Positions 29,757-44,624 are shown, numbered from the stretch's first letter. The stretch is 64,000 nt of DNA from Pogonophryne albipinna (GCA_028583405.1 CM053246.1:8693867-8757866), one strand, 5' to 3'. Program-made: numbers and translations. The notes: a model not told the origin generated them from the letters alone.

Positions 29757-31268
29757 CTAGATGTGTTCTTAAGGTGATGGTAGTCTTTCTTCTAAAACCT
29801 TTTTTTATAAAAGTATTTCTTCTTGTTCATGGTAGGTACAGTATGGTTTAAGTAAGGGAACGATCAGCTGACTGTCATTGCGTACAGGAAGTTAATGGTT
29901 GATTTAGCACTTAATAGTGGCTACGATCCTGACAAGACATGTTGCACATGATTTAGCACTTTAAATAATAATCAAGGGTTGTAGAAACGATAACATGTAT
30001 AGGTTTTGTTAATCTCACAAATGATCCAAGGTTTAAGGCCTTATTTTTTGAGAATAAACCTGAAAAAGGTGACTTAAACGAACATTCATTGAGATTCATG
30101 TATCTTGGCCCCGTTGGAGAACTACATATCTGATATAGAAGATGTCAAACCTGAAACCTTAATATTAATTCATAGTTGTGTTAAAAGGTTCTTACATTCC
30201 AATCTTCCAGGTGTTTTTTGAATAAGCAGTTTCTAGGCAGGTGAAACATTTCTAATTGTATTTGGTAGTACATCAACTTTTTCACACAGCTACCCGGTGA
30301 TATCAAGCTCCTTATTTACACAAGAAAATAAATTAACCATCTTATAAAACCATTCAAATGAATCTTTATAATGTTTTAAGATGTACCTCTCATAAGGCTT
30401 AAACAAACCTGAGTCAAGGTGTAATGGAGGATGTCAGACTCGATCACAACAGGTCTCTCAGGTGATTTGACAGGGTTGTTATGAATGTGTCATAAGAGCA
30501 AGAAGACTGGGATGAAAGAAACACGAACCCTTTGAAATTCACACTGGTGTTCCAAAGAGCTGAAGGTCACCCGTTTCATAGCTGAGGCTAAATTGTCATC
30601 TTTATTTGACACGACAACCAAACCTCCCTAATTCAAAAATGATTTAATATAATACTTTAATATTTTCTTCCCCAAAACACTGATGTCTTTGCCTATTATG
30701 CAGAGTAGATCTACTGTGGATTGAGGAGCATTGGGTCACATAAGTGTACCAGTCTACTTTTAGGTTATTTTAGTTGTAGGATCAATGTGAGGTAGTTACT
30801 CTACCTTAGACCTTTCCTTTAGTTGTGTTATTTCTATTAATGTCTTTAGATGTTTGCCAGCATGAGGCAACATTATAAAAATATGTATTCTCTTCTTTTG
30901 CCTTGAGCTGGTCAATTATACAATCCATTTACAGCTGATGACTTTGGTGCTGTCACCGGAACCTTGCTTACTTCCTACTATGTGTAATTTACGGTAATCT
31001 TCCGCAACTACAAAATAGCTTTATAGAACCTTCCTTTATTGTGTCGTTCAAATCTTCTTTTATGACACTGATTTTAAGTTGATTTCTCAAAACAGTTGCC
31101 TTCACAGTAGACACTTTGAGCAATACCTTTCTCATTACTCATTTTGATCTTTCGTTTATATCATATATTAAGACATTTTCATCAGCTTTGTATTTGCTGA
31201 TTCAATGGAAACTGACCCAATGGGAAAAAGTGTTCCCCTTTTTCCAAAATAATCATGATTGTGTTCAT
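29757..31268. other. Intergenic sequence, no gene seen
   Basis: Unique-looking AT-rich DNA. No motif-bearing frame or repeat. Confidence 0.45.
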
Positions 31269-31272
31269 TTAA

Positions 31273-31558
31273 AGAGGACATATTATGCTAATATCAGGTT
31301 CATATTTGTATTTAGTGTCTCCACTGGGACATGTCTCCATGCTTTAATGTTCAAAAAGCTCTTTATTGTTCTCATACTGCCTGTGCTGCAGCACCTCTTT
31401 TCACCCTGTGTCTGAAACCAGAGCCCAGTCTGCTCTGATTAGTTAGCTGGCCGGCTCTGTTGTGATTGCTCAACCTCTTGAAAGGGACTTTAGCCTTTGC
31501 AGAACATTTACTTGCAAAAAAACGAAATAAAACAGTACAGGAAAGGAAAAGGGCCTCT
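31273..31558. mobile_element. TTAA-type MITE, 286 bp
   Basis: TTAA lies at both borders (31269-31272 and 31559-31562). The ends read agaggacatattatgc and, on the other strand, agaggccctttt. The body matches the truncated copy at 3660-4041. Confidence 0.8.
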
Positions 31559-31562
31559 TTAA

Positions 31563-34392
<2,830 letters not shown>

Positions 34393-34400
34393 GTGGGGAC

Positions 34401-36137
34401 CATGGGCGTCGCAGCCATTATGTGAGGGTGGGACAAGTCCCCCCCACTTTTTCAAATGATTAGTTTAGACCCCCCCACTTTTACCATGTGGAAAGTCCGT
34501 GCATCGGTCTATCCACTCGCCGCACTTTGTAGAGCACTGTGTCAGTGCTTCACTATCAAATCCATTCCACTTGCTTATTGAGAGAATGCTCAAATCAATG
34601 AAACTCCGTACCATGTTTTCACTGCTACTTTGTACCAAGGCAGATTCTCACATAGCGCGCATGTTCAAGGAGTGTTGTCATAGTTGGACAGCTCAGATCT
34701 GTTGTATGAAGCGATGCCGGTAGCGGAGGTAAGGCACACACACCAAATGTTCAGGAAATGGTTAGTACAGCGAAAATCAAAGCTGACGATCTCTTGGTTT
34801 GATATGTTGTCTCCCCCAGACAACATGGACATAAGAACATTTTTTTCAAAGAAGAGGAAAGTAAGTAATCAGCTGGTAGCAGTTAATCAGTTAACAGTGA
34901 TGGCGGCGGCGGCAAAAGCGTCTCACTTCTGGAGAGGAGTTTCGTCTTTATGTCATGATAGAGAGATACAAATACTGAATAGTTTAGATGAGAAAAGGCA
35001 TCGAAATGCCAGGTTACTAGTATTTATCATGTAAACAGGGAACATGAATAACCGATCTCTCTTTGCTCATGTAAACACCATGATGTCCACGTAGAGGCGC
35101 AGTCAGTGTTTTACTGCCTCAGTTCGATAAGAGATTATTTTCGGAGTTCTTTGACTTCGGTACTCTCTCTCAAAATGGTAATGTGCATTATGTTTTAATT
35201 ATACTTCTTATCATTCAGAAGCTGTTTGTGTGTGTTTATGTTTTACCGAGTGCTTATAGGCAATTTCCATCCCAGTATTCAGTTAACTGTTTATTTTCTG
35301 TGCACATTACATATAGCTAATATTCTACCTACTGCTTGGGACTTTGAGTCTTCAAAATGTCCAATGTCACAGACTGGGACTTACTTTAGAGTCAGTTGTA
35401 TTTACATTCAGTATGACTTGTTATGATTCAATGTGAAAGAGTATACTGCTCAATAAATAATGATCACTTCACCACCTCTCTTGACATCTAGGCGCTTGAG
35501 AGTGAGTCAGAGGCAAAACACAGGGACAGTGGAGAGAGGTCCGTTGCTGAGGTCAGTGATGAAAGGGAAATGACAGTTTAGAGTCAATTGTGATGTGGAC
35601 TCTCATCCCAGAATGTTAAGGAAATCAGTGGGGATATTGAACAGGAAACATTTCAGTCAAGGGGCATCATATGACCAATATAGACAGAAGAGCAACATTT
35701 ATTTGAACATTTAAGTCAATGATACCATTCCTAGGTGAACTTAACATCTGTATGGAGTCAGATCAGTCTCAATATTAATAAATGCTCACAGAAGGATTCA
35801 CAAATGTATTTTGCGATTTATATATAAATGACTCTCCACAACAATATCTCTCAATGCACTCACAAATATTTATTGTTGTATAAATGTACAAAAAATGGGC
35901 ATTTAAACTGCTTTTTATTAATTCAAAGACGGCTCTGAATTAATAATCAAATATGTTTCCTTTCTTTACTACTGGATGAAATTACAAAATGTACCCATCA
36001 TTTTCCTCATGCTAGAATAAAAGTATCAAACCAAATGCACCAGAATACAGGAAATCTATTTTTTTTCGTGGTGGGGTACCCCCACACCCCCCGTTAAAAA
36101 TGTCCCCCCCACATTCAGGATGCTTCCTACGCCCATG
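34401..36137 (+). mobile_element. hAT element with partial transposase gene
   Basis: A perfect 8-bp duplication gtggggac flanks it (34393-34400 and 36138-36145). The ends are catgggcgt at the left and acgcccatg at the right, followed by C-rich blocks ('cccccccac') on both sides. It carries the first two exons of a transposase gene but no catalytic region, so it is a deletion derivative that would need a helper transposase. Confidence 0.85.
34825..35581 (+). pseudogene. hAT transposase 5' exons (MDIRTFF type)
   Basis: Exon 1 (34825-34860) encodes a 12-residue start, MDIRTFFSKKRK, typical of zinc-finger (TTF-type) hAT transposases. It ends at a consensus donor GTAAGT at 34861. A good acceptor (ctag) at 35488-35491 opens exon 2, which continues in frame (ALESESEAKHRDSGE) for about 30 acidic, Ser-rich residues and stops at 35579-35581. 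The TTF finger, the RNase-H-like DDE core and the C-terminal dimerisation region are all missing. The longer frame from 34684 would add an N-terminal extension, but the MDIRTFF start fits the family better. The splice is inferred from sequence only. Confidence 0.55.
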
Positions 36138-36145
36138 GTGGGGAC

Positions 36146-36849
36146 CAAACCGAGCAGAGAAAAGACATTTACATTTATCATGTGACCAAAACTACATATC
36201 CAAACGACGTAGGATAATTTAGCCTGGTGTCTGCAGAATGTATACATAAGAAAGTGTAGGCTAACATTTCAGCAACAATGATCTTTTTTAACATTTTGAT
36301 TGTCTATTTTGTCAGCCTATTACTCTAACCCTAATATATGCACACAATACCTATTGCACCTTTGTCGGTGCTGAGAGAGGGATTGCCCTCTGTTACTCTT
36401 CCTAAGGTTTTTAACAGTTTCCGCGTTAATTGTGGGGTTTCTTGGGAGTGTTTAAGGGGGGTTCAAACTTGTTTTTTCTACAAATAATGTAATCTGCTCA
36501 ATGGCAGTGTGTGTAATTATGCTGAGAGGTAGCCCAAAATAAAAGTTTAAGTAGTAAAAAAAACTCACTGTGAGACTTAAAGGTAACTTGTACTTGCATG
36601 AAATGACAAACAATATTAGCAGAAAAACACCAACAGAGGACAGTCAAATAATTAAAATGTTTAATGTAAAACAAACTATAGGATTGTGAGCAACACTCAT
36701 ACATTTTAACTGCATGTGAAATTATATGGTGGCATACATCTTAATCAGAGAACAATTAGTTAATTGCAACTGAGTCATTAAAAGGAATGTTAAACTTTTT
36801 TTATAATGCAATCAACACTAACATATAAACCGGAGTCAGACATTAAAGC
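36146..36849. other. Intergenic sequence, no gene seen
   Basis: AT-rich unique-looking DNA between two transposon clusters. No feature supported. Confidence 0.45.
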
Positions 36850-37206
36850 CCTGGCCACATGAGGACGATAACGGTCGTATCTGCTACAGTTCACTATCAG
36901 ATAGACTGTTCGGCCACACGAGGCCGACATGGAAACGCAGAAAACGATAACGGGTCCGAAGGTGGGTAGATCTGTGGAGGAAACGCTCTGGGGGGGGCAA
37001 ACGGCTCTGTGTGTAGCCTACGCCTATACGCAGGGGTGCACATAACTTTTTTGCCCTGGTTCTCAAAGGAGCACCTGGAGATGTTGCTTGGTGCTCATCC
37101 TTAAAATGAAATAAACCGTAACTTTTGAGGGGGTCTTGACTTTATTTGCCAGACACACGGCACAGAACACACATGCAGAGGTGAACACAGAACACACATG
37201 CAGAGG

Positions 37207-38255
37207 CAGTGGCGAACCGTCAGGGCCTTCAAGGTATTCAGAGAATACCCTGGAACACTCGGATAAAACAAACAAAAAATCGATTTAATTATATAAATAA
37301 AATGTATATAAAATGAATAAATGAGAATGGTATCTGTGTTGTTGATCTGTAATATTACAGTGTTACGTTGATTTGTTTGTCCTTCTCGGACCATGCACTA
37401 CGCATTTAAGTGGTTTTGTGTTAGAAAAGAAAGCAACCAATCAGATCTTGTTATCCTTCAACCAAGGTATTCTACATCCTTGATAGAATGCCCTGGCCGT
37501 TGCACTGAATGAGAGCGTACGTTTGGACTGACAGTTTGATCAACCAATCATATATTGTTTTGTAGCCAATGGGCGTATTCTTTCAGAGTTTCCCTCGGTT
37601 CCAGGGTATTCTAGAAGGCCCGCTAGTTCACTGGCTCGAGACAGAGGATCTAGATCAGGGGTGTCAAACTCAATTTCATCGAGGGCCACATCAGCATTAT
37701 GGTTGCACTCAAAGGGCCGGTTGTAACTTTAAGACTATATAAATATATAAAATAATGTATGATATTACATTATTACCTCTGCATTGGATTATTATCGGAT
37801 AGGGTAATAACTACGTCTGAAAGCAGAAGTCTGGGCCAAATAATAGCAAGTCTCTTCAGTGCCCATGTCACAAAATGAGATGCATTGTGGGACATGTAGT
37901 TTATTGGCAACGTGCTTCTGTAAAGCGGCATGTAACCGTATAATAAACGTATTATATTCTTTGCAAGCTCTTGCGGGCCACATAAAATGAAGCCGCGGGC
38001 CAGATTTGGCCCCCGGGCCTTGAGTTTGACACCCCTGATCTAGATGAATGCGACGAAGCAATTCATGCCGTTTTATTGTTTTTAACGTTGAAATGACAAG
38101 TGCAACAGGTGAAGATGAAGTTGTTGCGGATTTATTGTGAGTACCCTTTTCAAGACGACAATTCAGTGAAAAGACCGACATTATAATGCCGTGGAGGGGG
38201 GGGGGGTGTGTGTGTCTACAGAAGGTCCAGTTGTGATAGACACGGTTCGCCACTG
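37207..38255 (+). mobile_element. Middle hAT of the nest
   Basis: A perfect 8-bp duplication tgcagagg flanks it (37199-37206 and 38256-38263). The ends are cagtggcgaaccgtc and, on the other strand, cagtggcgaaccgtg. It carries a plus-strand remnant near its right end: a start at 38093, then about 15 acidic codons, a stop at 38138-38140, and a VPFSRRQFSEK block of the kind found in zinc-finger hAT (ZMYM1-like) transposases. It is itself split by a hAT MITE. Confidence 0.9.
37656..38037. mobile_element. Inner hAT-type MITE, 382 bp
   Basis: A perfect 8-bp duplication atctagat flanks it (37648-37655 and 38038-38045). Both ends are caggggtgtcaaactcaa. The inner 'gggcca' and 'gggccggttg' blocks are typical of the family, which recurs at 17658-18243. 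Confidence 0.92.
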
Positions 38256-38297
38256 TGCAGAGGTGAACACAAGACAACATTAGCACGACCAGTAATC

Positions 38298-38468
38298 CTA
38301 CAAGCTGTCATCACTACCCTCCTGACTGTTCTCCTCACTGTCTTCCTCTCTGTCAGACATGGTAGCTGATGATGTAGGCCTACTACTTTCTCTCTGGTTG
38401 AGTCTGCGATTAGCTGCTTGCATCCACAAGTCAACAGCTGGTTTTGGGTCGAAAGTCTCTGTTGTCAT
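38298..38468 (-). pseudogene. hAT transposase C-terminal exon
   Basis: The minus-strand frame contains FDPKPAVDLWMQAANRR followed by a Ser/Glu-rich acidic tail and a stop. That is the pattern of the extreme C-terminus of hAT transposases of the ZNF862/KIAA1586 kind, just after the hAT dimerisation region. A pyrimidine-rich tract and AG (complement of 38469-38480) form a likely acceptor. No matching upstream exons were found within the element, so this is the remaining 3' exon of an internally deleted copy. Confidence 0.6.
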
Positions 38469-39474
38469 CTTAGAAAAGTGGATGTAATCAAATAAGTATG
38501 TGAACATAACCAATAACCTACCATAGCCAATAACAAATGAATGTAACTTATTTTATTTGTGTTGTTCATTCATATCTTATTTTACCTTAACATTTATTTA
38601 TTTATGCATTTTTTTTTTTTATCTCTCCAGTTTTAAAGGATATTTTTGTTTACTGTCCTATAGTATACATTGGAATGATTTCACACCTGTTTATCCCAAT
38701 AATTATAGAGGAGTGCCTTGGAAATATGTGTTTACATAAATTGTGACCAAACTGTTTGAACTTAGACTAAAGTGAACTATCTAAACACTCGGAGTCCTTT
38801 ACCTCACTGAGCTGTAGTATCAGCCTCTAAGTCTGACTGGAGAGGACTCTCCCTCCACATTATTGTAGAAACATCTTCTTCTTATATCCGTTAGAGCAGC
38901 TAGCACCAGATTCTAATAACAACAGCGCCGATACCGGGCGGTGCGCCCTTCTCTCTCTCCCTCGCTCACTCGCATTTTGGCTGTGAGCTGCGGGCGCCAG
39001 ATAAGCCAACATCCCCCATTTTCATCACTTACAGCGCCCATCGTACAGGGCAAATGAAACGTGTAACCGGGGTGAAAAGGGTGTTACATTTACTTAATTA
39101 TGAATGTTGTTACATCAAGGCCGAAAATTAGGATGAGCCCCAACGGTCAAAAATGTTTTTTTCCCTCCCAGAGCTGCCAGCGCAGCGCCTCCCCAGATCT
39201 GGCGCCCTAGGCGAACATCTATAACGCCAGTGCTACGGGCCGGCCCTGAGTTAATATGCAACTCGCAAATATCTTTCTCTCTCTCTCCTCTCCTCTATTT
39301 TCTCTTCTCCCTTCTCTCTCTTCTCTCTCTCCCTTTCCCTCTCTCTCTCTCAATGTTGGTACGCAAATGCGCCTTTTTTCAAATGACCCGGTGCTCTTTT
39401 TTTGGCGGAGGTGCGCATGCGCACCTGCACACCAGTTATGTGCAGCCCTGCCTATACGATCATTTCCTGATAAC

Positions 39475-39990
39475 GATGACGCAATAGCCCCAGTGTTTCG
39501 AGCAGGGTCCCGGTATGTCACAGGACAGTGCACCCAGCAGGAGCTCCCAGCTAGATTTGATCGATATGGACATAAGCGCGAGTGAAGTCTAATCGGACAG
39601 GAGAGGAGACACTCAGCTCTGCATGATAACCTGCAGCTCCGCCCGCTGTGACGGAGCGATGAGCGGAACAAAACACACACTTCATCATCAAATCATCACC
39701 TTTAGCTATTTTAATTACCTCTCAAACTACCTAAACTAGTTACAAATATGTTTATTTTGACTGTCGGGTCACTCATTACTGGATCAGCCAGCTGCATGAG
39801 ACCACGGATACTGACGGGCTGTCAGGAGAGGGGGAGGAAAAGAGAGGCTCCGTCCTCCATGTATTATTATTATTATTTGTATTATTATATAGAGTCGTTA
39901 TTCATCTGTTTTGAAAGCTCAATCAATAACAAAGAAGACCTTTGACCGGCACTTTTCTAATTTTGTCCGGAAGATTTAAACTTTAACGGA
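39475..39990 (-). repeat. Repeat shared with 59985-60520
   Basis: On the minus strand the order of blocks (aagtgccggtcaaaggtc, ctgacagcccgtcagtatcc, gatccagtaatgagtgaccc, atgtccatatcgatca) is the same as in 60040-60480. The two copies are clearly diverged. Non-coding; family not identified, possibly hAT-related. Confidence 0.6.
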
Positions 39991-40155
39991 CATGTTGAGC
40001 GGCGAAACCCCACCTCTGCTGCTGAATCCAGCGCGGAGAATAAACAGAAGGGCAACCATGGCAACCATGCATGCGCGAGAAGTCTTCTTCGCTGCTTTTG
40101 GTGTATTTTGTGGCTGAAGTACAGCGCCACTTACAGACCTGGCATATGTACTACA

Positions 40156-43100
40156 CAACAAGTCCTCCAACTCATACGACCAAATGGACCGATTTTTCAG
40201 GCCCTTATTACGACCAAATATGTTGTTTGTTCAAGCGTTTAATACGACCTATAATTACGTTTTAAAGTTTTCGCCCTCTAGAGCTCCCGTTGAATGCAAA
40301 CGTTACAGATGGTCGTTCATTCACAAATAACCCTCTCTGTAAAATCCTAAATTGTATTATAGTTTGGCCATTAAAACGCTTTTTGATTAGATTTCTAGCG
40401 AGAAGTGTATATTGTACATTTAGAATCCATGTCCAGTCGATATGTAGGATCTATAGTTTGATAGATATTACGAAGATGATTTGAGGTATGCGGCAGCCTC
40501 CATGTAAAGTTACGGGTTGAAAACAGTATTTCCGGTCTCAACGTTTTCATAATAAAACCAATGATCAAATGATTTAACAGTGATATCTGCAGTACTCATC
40601 CACTAAAAAACATCAGTTTATCCTTGTTAATTATACGACATTTATTGGTTTAAATTGTGTACAATGCTTTTGTGTTTTTCCCATAGGTTTTTCTCTTTCA
40701 ATTCTGAGAGCCACCTTTCTTTTTTCAGAGGTTTTGATAAGCTAAAACATCGATTGTTTTAGCCGCAATGCATGTTGGGATATGGTGTTTATATGATATG
40801 AAATCGATTTTTTTTTTTTTTTAAATAAAATAATACTTTATTCCGAGTGTTCTTGCTTTTCTCTTTGGAAGTCATCACATAACGGCATTGTAATACACGG
40901 TTCGGCTGCTTTAAATATTACATATCTGCTGTATATATTTATTTATAGAGCCCTGATCAGAAGACCTTTTGACAAACTGTAAGAAATGCCGCCAAAACTG
41001 AATACGTGACGTAAATCATAAATATATAAGCAATTAAACAACATCTTCCATTTCTTTTCACACAATACGTCTCCTTGCAGTATCAACACTAATTCGGCTG
41101 ACTTTTATATTTGATCCAATTGGTAGATAGGTTATATTTACACCATAACGGTGCACAGCTGATAGAAAGGGATTTTTTTGTAGTTTTTAAAGATATTATT
41201 TACTACCTTTCCAACTCCTCATGCAGTTGACTGTTACAGGTCTATAGAGGTTCATGGTACAATGCATAAGCTTCAAATCGAGAGACTGAAACTGTATTTT
41301 CCTTTACCGTTCTGTTTTAATTTCACAATAAAGTTAATAGTCATATTATGTTTGATATTATTATGTTTTATTAACTACACCACTGGTTTTTTAACCCGCA
41401 CCGCCTAGTGGTTAAAGCACGTTATTGAATTTTGTTGTTGAATATGTTTTATTTGATGAAAACATTTAAATATTAAGAGTAGCCTGCATACAAAATAGGG
41501 GGAAAGTAGAAGGCATGATAGAAATATAGAATATCAAGAAGATACTGCAGTGATCTCTACAATAAAACAGTTTAGTGCAGGACGTCCAAAGATATTAACA
41601 GGAGGATGTGCAAAACAGACCAACTAATAAGGCTTTATTTAAACATTAAAGAACACTTTAAGTTAAGGTCTTCTTTTGAATAAGAAAAAAACGTTGGGGT
41701 TATCCACAGATAAATATAAAGTCTGACAAAGTACTTAACGTCCAATATATTGCATAGTTTATTTTGGCACTTGACAATCACCTTCCCTGAATTTGACTCA
41801 GATGTAACTAAAGTCTGATTCAAGGGTTGTTTATATTTCACATCATTAATCAGAATCTGCAAAGTAACTCAAATAAATGTAGTGGAGTAAAAATACCAGG
41901 TTAACCTCTGAATTGTAGTGGAGTAGAACAAAGTAGTATGCTGCTGTAACAAAAACATTTCCCAATTTGGGATCATTAAAGTATATCTTATCTTATCTTA
42001 TCTTAAGATGATCGATGGCTACTGCCATATTTGCAAAATGTGCCTCCGAACCTTGACAAGTGCATGTTTCAGGCTTATCAATGAACAACAGGAGGGGTCA
42101 CAGACATAAGACCAGCTGTTAAATAAAGCTCTTCTGACCTTAGGTGTCATGTGGGTATATTAATTCACCCATGTATTAATTATATGTTTTAAATTTGATA
42201 ACACCACTGTGTTTCGTATCCCCTAAACCTCCAGAGTGTACACAGTTTAATACTGGCAACTTCTAATTGTGGGAAATACGAAAACGACTTATAAAGAGAC
42301 GTGACATAGAACATGTTGAGAAACACACAATAGCCAGCATGTGTAGTTCTGGGGGGGCTGGAGCCGGGGGCTGGACCCGTCAAATTCCAATTTTGGAAAG
42401 TCCGTCGTGGTTTCATTCCATTTCATAGAGCTGTGACGCTCAGCGTAACCTTGTCGCACTGCCACTCCAACATCCAATCACAGGGTTTGATGACTAATCA
42501 CAGGGTTTGTAAAGCAAGGCGGATGTTGTAGTCCCAAACGATAGCTGGGGATTCTGGGTAGTGTAGTGTCTTCGGAAACTGTAGTGTCTTAACTCCGAAA
42601 AAACTATTTGTTTCTCTGAATCGAAGGTTAAAAACACAAAAGCATTGTACACAATTTAAACCAATCAATATTGTGTAATTAACAAGGATAAACTGATGTT
42701 TTTTACTGGATGAGTAATGCAGATATCACTGTGTAATCATTTGACAGTGAGGGGAATATATCCGGTTTTATGATGAAAACTTCGAGACCGGAGAAACTGT
42801 TTTCACACACGCTAACTTTACATGGAAGCTGCATGTACGTTATCCTGGCGAGACCTCAAATCATCTTCGTAATATCGATCAAACTATAGATCCTACACAT
42901 CCACTGGACGTGGTTTCTAAGAGTACAATATACACTTCTCACCAGAAATCAAATCAAAAAGCATTTTAATGGCCAAACTATTCTACAATTTAGGATTTTC
43001 CAGAGAGGGTTATTTGTGAATAAACGTCCCTCCGGAGCGTTTGCAATGAACGGGCCGGGAGCATGTTGTTTCTTACACAACCACTAGAGCACCTCTAGTG

Positions 43101-43201
43101 GTCGTGTAAGAAACAACATACACTTTAAAACGTGTCTCTGGGTCGTAATAAGGGCATGAACAATCAGCCTATATGGTCGTTTTTTGTAGGAGGACAGGCT
43201 G
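40156..43201 (-). mobile_element. Long-TIR element, copy A (3046 bp)
   Basis: Flanks are gtactaca (40148-40155) and gtaataca (43202-43209), an 8-bp duplication with one change. The ends read caacaagtcctccaac and, on the other strand, cagcctgtcctcctac. The arms run for over 500 bp each (40156-40680 and 42640-43201), at roughly 75-80% identity to one another. The AT-rich middle shows no transposase. It is reversed relative to copy B. An 8-bp duplication and CA ends leave hAT and P-type as options. Confidence 0.82.
43063..43119. repeat. 57-nt hairpin in the arm of copy A
   Basis: Two 27-nt arms (start ATGTTGTTTCTTACAC) pair with one mismatch around a 3-nt loop. The same hairpin lies at 52588-52644 in copy B. 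The opposite arm of each element lacks it. Confidence 0.85.
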
Positions 43202-43336
43202 GTAATACAGCGTCTCCAGCGCTTTCGAGCGGTCTAGTGTGAACAGACACATTTCTGGTGCCTGTTGCGTGTGGACGGAAGACTTCTTTGATAACGATTG
43301 CGGTCAGTTTGCGTTATCGCTCCTGCCTAAATGTCA

Positions 43337-44138
43337 TGTTACCAATTATACAGTTGCAGCTCCCTGTTCATGTGTGTTTGTTATCTTGCTGATCATGATA
43401 ATTGCCATGTAATCATGTTTATGTGAAGCATTTGTAATTAAGCACCACTTAAACTAACCGTAATCTGATTATGCTCGAATGCATTCCTCCAGTGTCTTAA
43501 TGAGGCCTTGTGTTAGTTTCATAAAGACGAGTCCAGAGTCTTGTTGGAAAATCTGAATATCAACATAGATATAACGTTTTTGCTGCTAAAAAACAGTATT
43601 CTTTCTGGTTCAGGGCTTAAAAAACGTTGCTCTTTTACTTTCCCTTTGTCATCCTTGGTATTCTTCCAGCTTCTTGTTGTCCTGCTGCAGAGTTCAGGAC
43701 CTCTGACTTCAGATGTATTAGACTGTCAGTGGACTCAGCAGTACCTTATTTGATACCTAGAGCTCATGTTGTGCGTGTGTGTTTTGTTGAACTTGTTTGA
43801 ACGTGCATAGATGTGTGCAAGTCAAAATAGTGCAGTGTAATTGTGTGTGTGTTGCCCGCATAGTGTGTAATCATCACCTATACCTCTGTGTGGGAGTCAC
43901 AGGTCAGGGATTTGGAGCTTTAAGATGCTCTGCACTCACACCATCCACACAAACACAATTGACCGATCAAGTGGATTAGGCCGTGGTCCTCCGAAGGAGA
44001 CTTCACTACATCTGGGTTGGTCTTACCTCTAGATCTGAACAGTGTGTACACAGAGGTAGTGAGGACAGGGTTTGTTCACCAGTGGTTTTAGCTGCTTTGG
44101 AAATTAAGTTCTGTTCTTAGTAAAAAAAAACTGCTTTG
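43337..44138. other. Intergenic sequence, no gene seen
   Basis: Unique-looking DNA with GT-rich stretches. No gene supported. Confidence 0.4.
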
Positions 44139-44139
44139 T

Positions 44140-44301
44140 AGCCTGTACTACAAAGCAAGATTTGGGGTAAGCGAGGTAACTTTGGGTTAACTCTGAGTTT
44201 TTGGTCTTTTGACTCTGGTTCACCTTTCGCGGGGTGAATAATAGGCATGGTAACATGGTAAAAAGCACCGTCTATGGACCAATCAGAGCTCAATGCTTAA
44301 C
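44140..44301. mobile_element. Truncated relative of the 26940-27993 element
   Basis: It starts gcctgtactacaaagcaaga and continues with 'ggtaagcgaggtaac', matching the right end of the 26940 element in reverse. The other end is lost at the next MITE. Confidence 0.5.
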
Positions 44302-44624
44302 GGCCCCTACACACGGCGGCGTGCGTTGTCGCTTGCCGGCAGGGGGGGCTGAAACTCGACCAACAACCAATCACATGAATCTCCCGCCCCAGACACACAA
44401 GCACGCGGTTTGATTGGCTAGAGCTTGTACTGGCATATTATTCGATTGGCTGACGCGTCCGTTGAGGCGTCAAAAGTAGAACATTGCTCTACTTTTGCAG
44501 CGAGCACCACGAGAGAAGCTACGCTTTGCTCCCACAATGCAGTTCGGCGAATCGTGACGTCACCCCATTCAAAGTGAATGGGCAGAAGCGTTGAAGCCTT
44601 ACGGCCCCGCCGTGTGTAGGGGCC
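44302..44624. mobile_element. TIR MITE with ggcccctacacacggcgg ends, 323 bp
   Basis: Both ends carry ggcccctacacacggcgg in inverted orientation. The inner 'gaagccttacggcc' and the outer 'ggccataaggctttg' at the right end also pair with each other. A clear target duplication is not visible. Confidence 0.65.

Larger units (their letters stand above)
37031..39450 (-). mobile_element. Outer hAT of a three-level nest
   Basis: A perfect 8-bp duplication cctatacg flanks it (37023-37030 and 39451-39458). The ends read caggggtgcacataact and, on the other strand, cagggctgcacataact. The minus strand carries the last transposase exon (38298-38468) and a downstream AATAAA (complement of tttatt near 37140). 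A CT-rich low-complexity tract lies at 39272-39352. Most of the transposase is deleted. Its 3' untranslated region hosts the next hAT. Confidence 0.9.
36850..43336. mobile_element. Outer MITE broken up by hAT and long-TIR insertions
   Basis: The left part (36850-37030) starts gccctggccacatgagg and continues with 'gacgataacgg'. The right part (43202-43336) ends 'gcgttatcgctcctgcc', which pairs with the left end except for about 12 missing bases. Middle pieces lie at 39451-39475 and about 40000-40155. Inserted into it are the nested hAT stack and copy A of the long-TIR family. Terminal duplications are not clear, so the superfamily is open. Confidence 0.5.

Noticed and set aside
39219..39680. 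153-codon minus-strand frame with Arg/Glu repeats
   Set aside because: Runs across the end of the outer hAT and through a CT-rich tract, so it cannot be one gene.
41400..41425. Short tRNA-like piece (ccgcctagtggttaaagc) in copy A
   Set aside because: Only about 30 bp, absent in copy B, without an acceptor stem or both promoter boxes; too little to call a tRNA or SINE.
41635..41862. 75-codon frame in copy A with a 113-codon counterpart in copy B (53451-53792)
   Set aside because: Of six base differences I could count between the two over the shared stretch, five change the amino acid, and copy C has a stop in the same region. That is not a protein under selection; the frames exist because the copies are similar.
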